A stretch of 64,000 nt of DNA from NCEH01 sp043195135 (lineage in GTDB: Bacteria; Pseudomonadota; Alphaproteobacteria; Rhizobiales; Xanthobacteraceae), in NCBI RefSeq assembly GCF_043195135.1, contig NZ_JBAFWP010000011.1; one strand, written 5' to 3'. A model generated the notes under the pieces. The model saw nothing but the letters and a program-made list of their open reading frames with translations. It did no database searches and was not told the DNA's origin. Positions 38,800-47,182 of this stretch are shown piece after piece. How positions within the stretch are numbered: position 1 is the first letter of the stretch; each line of letters begins with the position of its first letter. Both the position numbers and the translations under genes were made by a program.

Positions 38800-38842
38800 T
38801 ATAACATATTTTTCTTGTTATTATACGTCCGCGCCCGACCGT

Positions 38843-39634
38843 TCAGCGCCCGATGAACACGGGCGCGCGCTTTTCCACGAAGGCGGCGGCGCCTTCGGCA
38901 AAGTCGCGGGTCCCGGCGCAGGCGACGAAGGCGGCGCGTTCCGCCTCCAATTGCTCGGCAAGCGTGGTGTTGAACGCGCCGCGCATCAGCGCCTTGATCC
39001 GCCCGAGGGCCTCGGTCGCGCCGGCGGCGAGCCGCGCCGCCAGCGCGTCGGTCTGCGCCTCCAGCTCGGCGAGCGGCACCACCTTGTTGATGAGGCCGAT
39101 GCGCAGCGCCTCGGGCGCATCGATCACGTCCGACAGCAGCGCCAGTTCCAAAGCCTTGCGCAGGCCCACGGCGCGCGGCAGGCTCCAGCTGGCCGAACCG
39201 TCGGTGCTGGTGCCGATGCGGCTGTAGGCCATGGTGAAACGGGCATCATCGGCCGCGATCACCAGATCCGCCGCCATGGCGACGCTGAGGCCGCCGCCCG
39301 CAACCGCCCCCTTCACCGAGGCGATCACCGGCGCGGCGAGGCCGTTGAGCGCGGTGATGGCCTCATGGAACGGCACGATCAAATCCGTGACCACATCCGG
39401 CGCGGAAGCTCCCGCCGCATGGAACCGCCCCACATCCCCGCCCGCCAGGAACGCCCGCCCCTCGCCCGACATCACCACAGCGCGCACGCTCGCGTCGGCC
39501 GCAATCTTCACGGCGGCGTCGCGGAAGGCGAGGATCATGGGTTCGTTCAGGGCGTTGAGCACCTGGGGCCGGTTGAAGCGGATGCGGGCGATGCCGTCGG
39601 CGATGCTCAGCAGGATGGTTTCGGTCTCGGACAC
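38843..39634 (-). CDS. Enoyl-CoA hydratase/isomerase family protein
   Basis: A 263-residue crotonase-fold enzyme acting on acyl-CoA thioesters. The oxyanion-hole segments are visible: GRAFLAGGDVGRF and VKGAVAGGGLSVAMAADLV; of the two glutamates used by hydratases, the second position region reads GTSTDGSASWSLPR, as in PaaG/isomerase-like members, so hydration is not assured. Start is GTG 39634 with GGGAGAG five nt upstream. No other beta-oxidation gene adjoins it. Confidence 0.87.
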   Translation of the reverse strand: MSETETILLSIADGIARIRFNRPQVLNALNEPMILAFRDAAVKIAADASVRAVVMSGEGRAFLAGGDVGRFHAAGASAPDVVTDLIVPFHEAITALNGLAAPVIASVKGAVAGGGLSVAMAADLVIAADDARFTMAYSRIGTSTDGSASWSLPRAVGLRKALELALLSDVIDAPEALRIGLINKVVPLAELEAQTDALAARLAAGATEALGRIKALMRGAFNTTLAEQLEAERAAFVACAGTRDFAEGAAAFVEKRAPVFIGR

Positions 39635-39864
39635 GTCGTCTCTCCCTGTCGCTGCCGCGTCGGGGCGGCTTGGGACGCAGGCTGCACCGGGGTCGCGCCG
39701 AGGTCAACGCATAGGTCAACCCCTTGCCCCATTGGAAAGGGTGACACACACTGCCCGCGCCGCGGCCGGCTCGCCCCGCCCTGGCAAGCGCGAGCCGCGC
39801 GATCAACGAACCGCGACATCACCGCGCCGCAGGTGCGGAAGAGGTCGCTTTGGAAGGACCGCCC

Positions 39865-40797
39865 ATGCCCCTGCCCGCCGCCCTCGAAGGCCGCCTCAAG
39901 GCGCCGATCATCGCCGCGCCCATGTTCCTGGTCTCCAATCCCGACCTGGTGGTGGAGACCTGTCGCTCCGGCCTGCTCGGCACCTTCCCGGCGCTGAACC
40001 AGCGCTCGACCGAAGCCTATCGCGACTGGATCGACGAGGTGGAGGGCCGCCTTGCAGGGGAAGCGGAGGCGGCGCCTTTTGGCGTCAACCTCATCGTCCA
40101 TCGCAGCAACGAGCGCCTCCAGGCGGACATCGCGATGACGGTGCAGAAAAAGGTGCCGCTGGTCATCACCTCGCTCGGGGCGGTGCCCGAGGTGGTGGCG
40201 GCGGTCCATTCCTACGGCGGACTGGTGTTTCACGATGTCATCAGCCGCCGCCACGCCGAAAAGGCGGCGCAGGCGGGGGTGGACGGCATCATCGCCGTCG
40301 CCGCGGGCGCGGGGGGCCATGCCGGCACCTTGAGCCCGTTCGCCTTGATCCCGGAGATCCGCGCGGTGTTCGACGGCACGATCATCCTGTCCGGCGCCAT
40401 GTCCACCGGCGCCCATGTGGCGGCCGCGCGGATCATGGGCGCGGACCTCGCCTATCTCGGCACGCGCTTCATCGCCACGCGCGAGAGCGCCGCACCGGCG
40501 GGCTACAAGGAGATGATCGCACAGGCCCATGCGGCGGACGTGGTCTACACCTCCGCGATTTCCGGCATCAACGCCAATTTCCTGCGCCCGAGCATCAAGG
40601 CCGCCGGGTTCGATCCGGACAATCTGCCTGAAGGCAAGAAGCTCGACCTGGAGCATGAGGCGCGGGCCTGGAAGAACATCTGGTCCGCCGGCCAGGGCGT
40701 CGGCGCAGTGCTGGATGCGCCGCCGGCGGCGGAATTGTGCCGCCGGCTGATCGCCGAATACCACGCCGCGCGGGACAGCGCCGCGCGGCTGCTTTAG
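39865..40797 (+). CDS. Nitronate monooxygenase family protein
   Basis: A 310-residue FMN-dependent TIM-barrel enzyme of the nitronate monooxygenase (2-nitropropane dioxygenase) family, which oxidises alkyl nitronates such as propionate-3-nitronate. FMN-binding segments: APIIAAPMFLVSNP, AAGAGGHAGTLSP with the active-site His, and GAMSTGAHVAAARIMGADLAYLGTRF. ATG 39865 has GGAAGGA six nt before it. Convergent with the Old Yellow Enzyme gene, with 10 nt between. Confidence 0.88.
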   Translation: MPLPAALEGRLKAPIIAAPMFLVSNPDLVVETCRSGLLGTFPALNQRSTEAYRDWIDEVEGRLAGEAEAAPFGVNLIVHRSNERLQADIAMTVQKKVPLVITSLGAVPEVVAAVHSYGGLVFHDVISRRHAEKAAQAGVDGIIAVAAGAGGHAGTLSPFALIPEIRAVFDGTIILSGAMSTGAHVAAARIMGADLAYLGTRFIATRESAAPAGYKEMIAQAHAADVVYTSAISGINANFLRPSIKAAGFDPDNLPEGKKLDLEHEARAWKNIWSAGQGVGAVLDAPPAAELCRRLIAEYHAARDSAARLL

Positions 40798-40807
40798 GAC
40801 GCGCCGC

Positions 40808-41899
40808 TCAGCGAAACAGCGCCCGCAGGCCGGAGGGCTGGCAGCGCAGGAACTGGTTTGCCGCCCGCACCTGTCCGCCCAGGGCGGCGGCGGCATGCCA
40901 GGGCCAGCGCGGATCGTAGAGGATGCCGCGCGCGAGCCCTATCATGTCCGCCTGCCCCGCTGTGAGGATGTCTTCCGCCTGCTGCGGCTCGGTGATGAGG
41001 CCGACGGCGATGGTCTGAAGCCCGGTCGCCTTGCGCACGCCGTCGGCGAATTCCACCTGATAGCCGGGCTTCACCGGGATCTGCTGCTTCGGCGAGAGGC
41101 CGCCCGTGGAGACATGGATCAGCTCGCAGCCGCGCGCCTTCAGCTCGTTTGCGAAAACGATGGTGCTCTCCAGGTCCCAGCCGCCCTCGACCCAGTCGGT
41201 GGCCGAGACGCGCACGCTGATGGGCTTCTCCTTCGGCCACGCCGCGCGCACCGCCTCGAACACCTCCAGGGGGAAGCGCATGCGGTTCTCCAGACTGCCG
41301 CCATAGGCATCGGTGCGCTGGTTGGAGAGCGGAGACAGGAACTGGTGCAGCAGATAGCCGTGGGCATTGTGGATCTCGATCAGCTCGAAGCCGATGCGAT
41401 CCGCCCGCCGCGCCGCTGCGACGAAGGCCGCCTTCACCCGCGCGAGACCCGCTTCATCGAGCGCGATGGGGGCTTCGTCCGCCGGATTGAAGGGCACGGC
41501 GGAGGGGGCGTGCGTGCGCCAGCCCCCCGCCGAAGCGGAAATCGCGGCGCCCCCGGCCCAGGGCACGTTCACGGAGGCCTTGCGCCCGGCATGGCCGAGC
41601 TGGATGCCCAGCGGCATGGGCGCCTGCGCCCGCACGCGGGCCACCACGTCGGCGAGCGCGGCCTCGGTCTCGTCCGACCACAGGCCGAGATCGTCGGGGG
41701 AAATCCGGCCGTCGGGCTCGACGGCGGTGGCTTCCAGAATCAGCAGGCCGGCGCCGGAAAGGGCGAGGTTGCCGAGATGGATCAAGTGCCAGTCGGTGGC
41801 CGCGCCGTCCTTGGCCGAATACTGGCACATGGGCGCGACGACGATGCGGTTCTCAAGGGTGAGGTTGCCGAGGGTGATCGGCGTGAAAAGCTGGCTCAT
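40808..41899 (-). CDS. Old Yellow Enzyme family NADH:flavin oxidoreductase (YqjM/NamA-like)
   Basis: A 363-residue FMN ene-reductase of the thermophilic-like (YqjM) subclass: Cys in PMCQYSA near residue 25, HLGNLALSGAGLLILEATAV, QLGHAGRKAS, the substrate-binding pair H-N in IEIHNAHGYLLHQFLSP, and the RTDAYGGSLENR signature. It reduces activated C=C bonds of enones. ATG 41899 is preferred over the upstream in-frame 41932. The quinone reductase gene lies upstream on the same strand with a 71-nt gap, so both may be under ArsR-type control. Confidence 0.92.
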   Translation of the reverse strand: MSQLFTPITLGNLTLENRIVVAPMCQYSAKDGAATDWHLIHLGNLALSGAGLLILEATAVEPDGRISPDDLGLWSDETEAALADVVARVRAQAPMPLGIQLGHAGRKASVNVPWAGGAAISASAGGWRTHAPSAVPFNPADEAPIALDEAGLARVKAAFVAAARRADRIGFELIEIHNAHGYLLHQFLSPLSNQRTDAYGGSLENRMRFPLEVFEAVRAAWPKEKPISVRVSATDWVEGGWDLESTIVFANELKARGCELIHVSTGGLSPKQQIPVKPGYQVEFADGVRKATGLQTIAVGLITEPQQAEDILTAGQADMIGLARGILYDPRWPWHAAAALGGQVRAANQFLRCQPSGLRALFR

Positions 41900-41970
41900 G
41901 GAGGGGTTCCAGATGGAAGGGCTGAGGCGCATCCCGCGCCTTCGGGGCGCGGGCGCTTGCGAATGGAGGC

Positions 41971-42957
41971 TCAGGGGATCAGCAGGATGGCGCCCTGGGT
42001 GGCGCGGGCCTCGGCGGCCTCGTGCGCCTTCACCACGTCGGCGAGCGGGAAGCGGGCGCCGATGGTGATCTTCACCGCACCCTTTGCGACCGCATCGAAG
42101 AGATCCGCCGCATTCGCCCGGAAGCTCGCCGCATCGGCATTGTGGGGGAATACCGAGGGACGGGTCAGGAACAGGCAGCCCTTCTTGCCCAGCAATTCCG
42201 GCTCGATGGCCGGCGCCTTGCCCGAGGCGGCGCCATAGGAGACGACGAGGCCGAACGGGGCCGTCAGGTCCAGCGACTTCAGCAGGGTGTCCTTGCCGAC
42301 CGAATCATAGACCACGCGCGCCTTGCGGCCGCCGGTCGCCTCCAGCACCTTCTCCACCCAGTCGGGCTTGGAATAATCCACCGCCACGTCGCAGCCGGCC
42401 GCGATCGCCGTGGCGACCTTTTCCGGGGAACCGGCGGTGCCCACCACAAAGGCGCCGAGCGCCTTGGTCCAATTGGCGAGGATCTGCCCCACCCCGCCGG
42501 CGGCCGCGTGGATCAGCACCACGTCGCCCGGCTGCACGGCATAGGTCTTCTTGACCAGATATTGCGCCGTGACGCCCTTGAAGAGCACCGCCGCCGCCTG
42601 CTCGTCGCTGATGCCGCGGGGGATCTTCACCAGCCGGTCGGCGGGCACGTTGCGCAGGTCGGCATAGGCGCCGAGGCCGGCATTCATATAGGCCACATGG
42701 TCGCCGACCTTGAAGTCCGTGACCGCGGCCCCGACCGCCTCCACCGTGCCGGCGGCCTCGTGGCCGAGGCCCGTGGGCAAGGGGATCGGATAGAAGCCGC
42801 TGCGCTGATAGACGTCGATATAATTGAAGCCGACGGCGCTCTGGCGCACCTGCACTTCGCTGGGGCCGGGCGCCGGGAGGTCCCGCGTCTCGACGACCAT
42901 CACATCCGCCGGCCCGAACGCGGCGATCTTGACCTCACGCGCTTGCGTCATGTTCAT
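41971..42957 (-). CDS. qor: NADPH:quinone oxidoreductase (zeta-crystallin-like)
   Basis: A 328-residue medium-chain dehydrogenase/reductase without zinc ligands, using NADPH to reduce quinones. Motifs: GFNYIDVYQRSGFYP, GHEAAGTVEAVG, and the nucleotide-binding AAAGGVGQILANW. Two starts are possible, ATG 42957 and ATG 42951, behind AAAGGG. The frame runs further upstream to 43350 but crosses the operators. It is divergent from the ArsR-type gene, and the two palindromic operators lie 25-80 nt before its start, so it is probably the main regulated target. Confidence 0.92.
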   Translation of the reverse strand: MNMTQAREVKIAAFGPADVMVVETRDLPAPGPSEVQVRQSAVGFNYIDVYQRSGFYPIPLPTGLGHEAAGTVEAVGAAVTDFKVGDHVAYMNAGLGAYADLRNVPADRLVKIPRGISDEQAAAVLFKGVTAQYLVKKTYAVQPGDVVLIHAAAGGVGQILANWTKALGAFVVGTAGSPEKVATAIAAGCDVAVDYSKPDWVEKVLEATGGRKARVVYDSVGKDTLLKSLDLTAPFGLVVSYGAASGKAPAIEPELLGKKGCLFLTRPSVFPHNADAASFRANAADLFDAVAKGAVKITIGARFPLADVVKAHEAAEARATQGAILLIP

Positions 42958-42981
42958 GCCCTTTGCTCCGCGCCTCATATG

Positions 42982-43003
42982 AGGTACGCTTCGCATCGTA
43001 CCT
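42982..43003. promoter_or_regulatory. Palindromic operator 1 (ArsR-type regulator)
   Basis: 22 bp with perfect 7-bp arms AGGTACG / CGTACCT and the spacer CTTCGCAT. The same arms and spacing recur 33 bp away, and the inner spacer is nearly the reverse complement of the other copy. It lies in the qor-arsR divergent gap; binding by the neighbouring regulator is inferred. Confidence 0.75.
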
Positions 43004-43014
43004 AGACCGGGTTT

Positions 43015-43036
43015 AGGTACGATGCAAGTCGTACCT
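43015..43036. promoter_or_regulatory. Palindromic operator 2 (ArsR-type regulator)
   Basis: 22 bp with arms AGGTACG / CGTACCT and spacer ATGCAAGT. Centre-to-centre distance to operator 1 is 33 bp, about three helical turns, so two dimers would sit on the same DNA face. Confidence 0.75.
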
Positions 43037-43177
43037 ACGATGGGACGACCGAGTGTCGCGGGCCGGTGCGCCGCCCGGCCGGACCCGTCGCAGGTCCGCA
43101 AGCTTGCAGCGCCCCAACGCCCCGAAAGGTCCGCAGGGCGCGAGGGTCCGAGCAAAGGTCCGAGTGAAGGAGAAAGC

Positions 43178-43615
43178 GTGCCCGACGCCGAAGGCCATCC
43201 CGCCCCCGAAGACATGGAACTGGGCAAGATCTTTGCAGCCCTGGCGGATCCGTTGCGGCGCAAGGTGATCCTCACCCTTCTCCAGGAGGAGGGCGAGACG
43301 CCGCGCGCGTGCGGCACGTTCGGCATGCCGGTGGCGAAGGCGACCCGCACCCATCACTTTCGCGTGCTGCGCGAGGCCGGGCTGATCTTCCAGGTGGATC
43401 GCGGCAACGGCCGCCTGAGCAACCTGCGCCGCACCGAGCTGGACCAGAGGTTTCCCGGCCTGCTGGACCTGCTGATGCGCGAGGGCGCCCGGGAGGCGGC
43501 AAAGGCCGCCGCGACGCAGGCCCAGGAAGCGGCCGGCACCGAGACCGCCACCGCGGCGGCGCCATCCCCCATGCCGTGCGCGACCCGCGCCAAGCGGGCC
43601 GCCGCCCGCGCCTGA
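43178..43615 (+). CDS. ArsR-family winged-helix transcriptional regulator
   Basis: A 145-residue helix-turn-helix repressor. The winged-helix core starts at MELGKIFAALADPLRRKVIL and the recognition region is AKATRTHHFRVLREAGLIFQV, followed by the wing and an Ala/Thr-rich tail. No metal-binding ELCVCDL motif is present; cysteines occur at ACGTF and near the tail, so the ligand may be a redox or quinone-like compound rather than a metal. The frame is open from inside operator 2 (43022), but GTG 43178 has AAGGAG five nt upstream and is chosen. Divergent from qor, whose promoter region it likely represses. Confidence 0.85.
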   Translation: MPDAEGHPAPEDMELGKIFAALADPLRRKVILTLLQEEGETPRACGTFGMPVAKATRTHHFRVLREAGLIFQVDRGNGRLSNLRRTELDQRFPGLLDLLMREGAREAAKAAATQAQEAAGTETATAAAPSPMPCATRAKRAAARA

Positions 43616-43670
43616 AGCAGGCCGTGCTGCGCTGCATCACGCACGAAATCATGATATCGTAAAATCGATC

Positions 43671-43697
43671 ATTCTCACATGGATGCAATGTGAGAAT
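43671..43697. promoter_or_regulatory. Perfect inverted repeat upstream of the cys operon promoter
   Basis: ATTCTCACAT (43671-43680) and ATGTGAGAAT (43688-43697) are exact reverse complements across a 7-nt spacer. The repeat ends 2 nt before a likely -35 box, a position typical of an activator site. It could instead act as a hairpin terminator for the ArsR-type gene, whose stop is 56 nt upstream, but the following T-run is short. Confidence 0.55.
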
Positions 43698-43699
43698 TC

Positions 43700-43727
43700 T
43701 TGATTGCGCCGTGAACAGACCTATTTT
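43700..43727 (+). promoter_or_regulatory. Candidate promoter of the DUF2849-cysI-DUF934-cysH operon
   Basis: TTGATT (43700-43705), 16-bp spacer, TATTTT (43722-43727), about 95 nt before the first ATG, in a notably AT-rich stretch. Confidence 0.5.
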
Positions 43728-43821
43728 ACAACGTGATCAAGCGATAAACTCATTATTATACGGTTATTCGTTGTATTTCCGCGCACTCCCGCGCATCGCC
43801 AAGGACGACCGGACAGGGACC

Positions 43822-44136
43822 ATGACCTCCCCGCTACAGCAGAAGCTGAAGATCCACGGCCCGACGGTCGTCACCGCCAACCGCCTTTCGGATGGTGTCT
43901 CCGTCTGGCTGACGCCGACCCATGAGTGGTCCGAGCGGATCGCCGACGCGGCGGTGGCCACCACGTCCGAGCAGGCCCTGGCCCTGCTGAACACGGCCCA
44001 TGGCGATGAGAACCGCGCGGTGGGCGCCTACGCCGCCGCCGCGGCGATCGGTGCGGACGGGAAGCCCGCGCCGGTCAACCTGCGCGAGCGCATCCGCGTC
44101 TACGGCCCCACAGTCTCCCAGGACCGCGCCGCCTGA
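43822..44136 (+). CDS. DUF2849 domain-containing protein of the sulfite-reduction operon
   Basis: A 104-residue protein of the DUF2849 family, which is nearly always encoded directly before cysI in alphaproteobacteria. It begins TSPLQQKLKIHGPTVVTANR and has the DGVSVWLTP strand; function unknown, presumably an accessory of sulfite reductase. ATG 43822 is preceded by ACAGGGAC. It starts the operon here; cysG, often found upstream in relatives, is absent. Confidence 0.88.
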   Translation: MTSPLQQKLKIHGPTVVTANRLSDGVSVWLTPTHEWSERIADAAVATTSEQALALLNTAHGDENRAVGAYAAAAAIGADGKPAPVNLRERIRVYGPTVSQDRAA

Positions 44137-44159
44137 GCGCACCGCACCGGATCCACACG

Positions 44160-45815
44160 ATGTATGTCTATGATGAGTTCGACCGTACTTTCCTCCAGGA
44201 GCGGGTCCGCGAGTTCCGCGACCAGGTCGAGCGTCGCCTCAGCGGCGAGCTGAACGAGGAAGAGTTCAAGCCGCTGCGGCTGATGAATGGCGTCTACCTC
44301 CAATTGCACGCCTATATGCTGCGGATTGCGATTCCCTACGGCACCCTTTCGGCCCCGCAGATGCGCGCGCTGGCCCATGTGGCGCGCCGCTACGACAAGG
44401 GCTACGGGCATTTCACCACCCGGCAGAACATCCAGTTCAACTGGATCAAGCTGTCCGAACTGCCGGACGCCATGGACGACCTCGCCAAGGCCGGCATGCA
44501 CGGGCTCCAGACCTCGGGCAATTGCATCCGCAACACCACCACCGACCAATGGGCCGGCGCCACCCCGGAGGAAATCGAGGACCCGCGCCTCTATGCGGAG
44601 ATCATCCGCCAGTGGTCGACGCTGCATCCCGAATTCACCTATCTGCCGCGCAAGTTCAAGATCGCCATCACCGCCGCCAAGCACGACCGCGCCGCCATCC
44701 GCGTGCACGACATCGGCCTGCGCCTGCACAAGAAGGACGGGGAAACCGGCTTCGAGGTGATCGTCGGCGGCGGGCTCGGCCGCACCCCCTTCATCGGCAA
44801 GACGATCCGCGAGTTCCTGCCCAAGCGCGACCTGCTCTCCTATCTGGAAGCGATCCTGCGCACCTATAATTCCGGCGGGCGGCGCGACAATATCTACAAG
44901 GCGCGCATCAAGATCCAGGTGCACGAAATCGGTACCGAGGAATTCACCCGCCGCGTGGAAGAGGAGTGGGCGCAGATCAAGGACGGCGCCCTCGCCCTCG
45001 ACGAGGCGGCCATCGACACCATCCGCGATCATTTCCAGACCCCGGATTTCGAAAGTCTGCCCGAACAGTCGCCGGAACTCGCCGAATCCCTGGCGAAGGA
45101 CCGCGAATTTGCCCGCTGGCACGCGAATTCGGTCAATGTCCACAGGGTGGCGGGCCATGCCATCGTCACCATCTCGCTCAAGCCCGTCGGCAAGCCGCCG
45201 GGCGATGCCACCGCCGAGCAGATGGACGCCATCGCTGATCTTTCAGAGCGTTACGGCTATGGCGAGATCCGCGTCGCCCACGAGCAGAACCTGACCCTGC
45301 CCCACGTGCGGCAGAAGGACCTCTACGCCTTGTGGCAGCAGCTTTCCGCCCAGGGACTCGCGACCCCCAATGTCGGCCTGGTGACCGATATCATCGCCTG
45401 CCCGGGCCTGGATTATTGCGCGCTCGCCAACACCCGCTCGATCCCGCTGGCCCAGCGCATCACCGAGCGGTTCGCGGACAATGACCGCATCGCCGACGTG
45501 GGACGCATGCACATCAACATCTCCGGCTGCATCAACGCCTGCGGCCACCACCATGTGGGGCATATCGGCATTCTCGGGGTGGAGAAGAAGGACCAGGAAT
45601 TCTACCAGATCACCTTGGGCGGAAAGGCCAATCACAAGGCGCGCCTGGGCGAGCTGCTGGGACCCGCGGTCTCCGAGACCGAGGTGGTCGATGTGGTGGA
45701 ACGCATCGTCGATACCTATCTCGCGCTGCGCCACGACAAATCCGAGAGCTTCATCTCCGTGGTTCAGCGCCTCGGCATCGAGCCCTTCAAGGAGCGCGCC
45801 TATGTCGCTGGTTAA
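44160..45815 (+). CDS. cysI: Nitrite/sulfite reductase hemoprotein (assimilatory sulfite reductase)
   Basis: Six-electron reduction of sulfite to sulfide. The 551-residue enzyme has the two ferredoxin-like/siroheme domain repeats (GYGHFTTRQNIQFNWIKL and GYGEIRVAHEQNLTLPHV) and the four cysteines binding [4Fe-4S]-siroheme in CPGLDYC and INISGCINACGHHH. The neighbourhood (DUF2849, DUF934, cysH) supports sulfite over nitrite. No CysJ flavoprotein is near, so the electron donor may be ferredoxin or another reductase. Confidence 0.95.
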   Translation: MYVYDEFDRTFLQERVREFRDQVERRLSGELNEEEFKPLRLMNGVYLQLHAYMLRIAIPYGTLSAPQMRALAHVARRYDKGYGHFTTRQNIQFNWIKLSELPDAMDDLAKAGMHGLQTSGNCIRNTTTDQWAGATPEEIEDPRLYAEIIRQWSTLHPEFTYLPRKFKIAITAAKHDRAAIRVHDIGLRLHKKDGETGFEVIVGGGLGRTPFIGKTIREFLPKRDLLSYLEAILRTYNSGGRRDNIYKARIKIQVHEIGTEEFTRRVEEEWAQIKDGALALDEAAIDTIRDHFQTPDFESLPEQSPELAESLAKDREFARWHANSVNVHRVAGHAIVTISLKPVGKPPGDATAEQMDAIADLSERYGYGEIRVAHEQNLTLPHVRQKDLYALWQQLSAQGLATPNVGLVTDIIACPGLDYCALANTRSIPLAQRITERFADNDRIADVGRMHINISGCINACGHHHVGHIGILGVEKKDQEFYQITLGGKANHKARLGELLGPAVSETEVVDVVERIVDTYLALRHDKSESFISVVQRLGIEPFKERAYVAG

Positions 45816-46302
45816 GAATGGCGTCGCCGTCGCCGATCCCTATGTCCGCGTCGAGGAGGACGCGCCGCTGCCGTCCGGCCCGGTGCTGATTCCGCTCGCC
45901 CGCTTCCTTGCCGAGCGCGAGACGCTCGCCGGCCGGAACGCGCCCGTGGGTGTCCTCGTCCCGAACGACGCCGATGTGCGCGCGCTCGAACCGCACCTGC
46001 ACCAGATCGCCTTGATCGTGCTGACTTTTCCGAAGTTCCGCGATGGCCGCGCCTATACCCAGGCGCGGCTGCTGCGCGAGCGGCTCGGCTTTGCCGGCGA
46101 ACTGCGCGCCGCCGGCAATGTGCTGCGCGACCAGCTGCTGATGATGGTGCGCTGCGGCTTCAATGCGTTCGAGATTTCCAAGCCCGGCGACGCGGGCGCC
46201 CTGGAAGAAGCGCTGAAAACCTATTCCGTTTTCTACCAGCCCACAGCCGATGGACGTCCCACCGCCTTGCGGGCCCGCCTTGCCGCCGCGCGGCAGGGCT
46301 GA
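45802..46302 (+). CDS. DUF934 domain-containing protein of the sulfite-reduction operon
   Basis: A 166-residue DUF934 protein, the usual partner between cysI and cysH. It has LIVLTFPKFRDGRAYTQARLLRERLGFAGELRAAG, the family core (shown here only by its key parts FPKFRDGRAY and LRERLGF), and an MVRCGFNAFE segment. ATG 45802 lies inside the cysI end (14-nt overlap) with AAGGAG upstream, showing translational coupling. Role unknown; likely an assembly or reductase accessory. Confidence 0.9.
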   Translation: MSLVKNGVAVADPYVRVEEDAPLPSGPVLIPLARFLAERETLAGRNAPVGVLVPNDADVRALEPHLHQIALIVLTFPKFRDGRAYTQARLLRERLGFAGELRAAGNVLRDQLLMMVRCGFNAFEISKPGDAGALEEALKTYSVFYQPTADGRPTALRARLAAARQG

Positions 46303-46311
46303 GGATCTGCC

Positions 46312-47037
46312 ATGAACACGCAATCACCGCTGCCGGAACCCGAAGCCACCCTCGCGCGCCGGGCGGCCCTCCTGGACACCCGGCTGGAGGATGCCGACCC
46401 GCTGGCGATCATCGCCGCCGCGCAGGAGGCATTCGCCGGCCGCGTCGCCACCGTCTCATCGTTCGGTGCGGAATCGGTGGTGTTGCTTCACATGGTCGCT
46501 CAGGTCGATCGCCACATGCCGGTGGTCTTCCTGGATACCGGCCACCTCTTCCCCGAGACGCTGGCCTATCGCGACCAGCTCATCGACCGCCTGGGCCTGA
46601 CGCAGGTTCTGACCTCCCATCCCGACCCGGCGGCGCGCATGGCGCGGGACGCGGCGGATGACCTCTGGGCGTCGGATACGGACGCCTGCTGCGCCCTGCG
46701 CAAGGTGGAGCCGCTGGCACGCGCGCTCGCGCCCTTCGATGCCTGGCTCAACGGGCGCAAGCGCTATCAGGCGGCAACCCGCCTGCGCATCCCGGTGGTG
46801 GAAGCGGACGGTCGGCACATCAAGTTCAACCCGCTCGCGGCGCTCGGCCCCGCGGAGATCGCCGGCTGGATCCATGCCCATGGCCTCCCCGAGCATCCGC
46901 TGAAGACGTTCGGCTTCGCCTCCGTCGGCTGCATGCCCTGCACCAGCCGCGTCGCGCCGGGGGAGGATGCGCGCGCCGGCCGCTGGCGGGGCGCGGCCAA
47001 GACCGAGTGCGGAATCCACCTCAGAAGGACGGCCTAG
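46312..47037 (+). CDS. cysH: Assimilatory adenylylsulfate (APS) reductase
   Basis: Reduces activated sulfate to sulfite with thioredoxin. The 241-residue protein carries C126-C127 and C207-x2-C210, the four ligands of the [4Fe-4S] cluster that marks APS reductases rather than PAPS reductases, and the catalytic C233 in ECGIH. The P-loop-like SSFGAESVVLLHM and LDTGHLFPET are present. GAGGA lies six nt before the ATG, 9 nt after the DUF934 stop. ATP sulfurylase (cysD/cysN or sat) is not in the window. Confidence 0.94.
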   Translation: MNTQSPLPEPEATLARRAALLDTRLEDADPLAIIAAAQEAFAGRVATVSSFGAESVVLLHMVAQVDRHMPVVFLDTGHLFPETLAYRDQLIDRLGLTQVLTSHPDPAARMARDAADDLWASDTDACCALRKVEPLARALAPFDAWLNGRKRYQAATRLRIPVVEADGRHIKFNPLAALGPAEIAGWIHAHGLPEHPLKTFGFASVGCMPCTSRVAPGEDARAGRWRGAAKTECGIHLRRTA

Positions 47038-47102
47038 GGCTGTAGTATAAATTTCTATCGATTTTATGTAGTAAAATATTGACCGACCGACGAAGCGGTG
47101 AC

Positions 47103-47124
47103 ATCGTTCTTAAATCCGAACGAT
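47103..47124. promoter_or_regulatory. Inverted repeat upstream of the sulfate transporter genes
   Basis: ATCGTTC / GAACGAT, perfect 7-bp arms with an 8-nt spacer, 59 nt before the sbp start, next to an AT-rich stretch (47040-47080) with promoter-like TTGACC at 47079-47084. A site for a sulfur-responsive regulator is possible; its sequence differs from the repeat before the cysI operon. Confidence 0.4.
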
Positions 47125-47182
47125 CCCCCGTCCCGGCTGCCATGCTTTCCGGCGTGGCGGGGATGTGCCAGCCGGAGGAACC

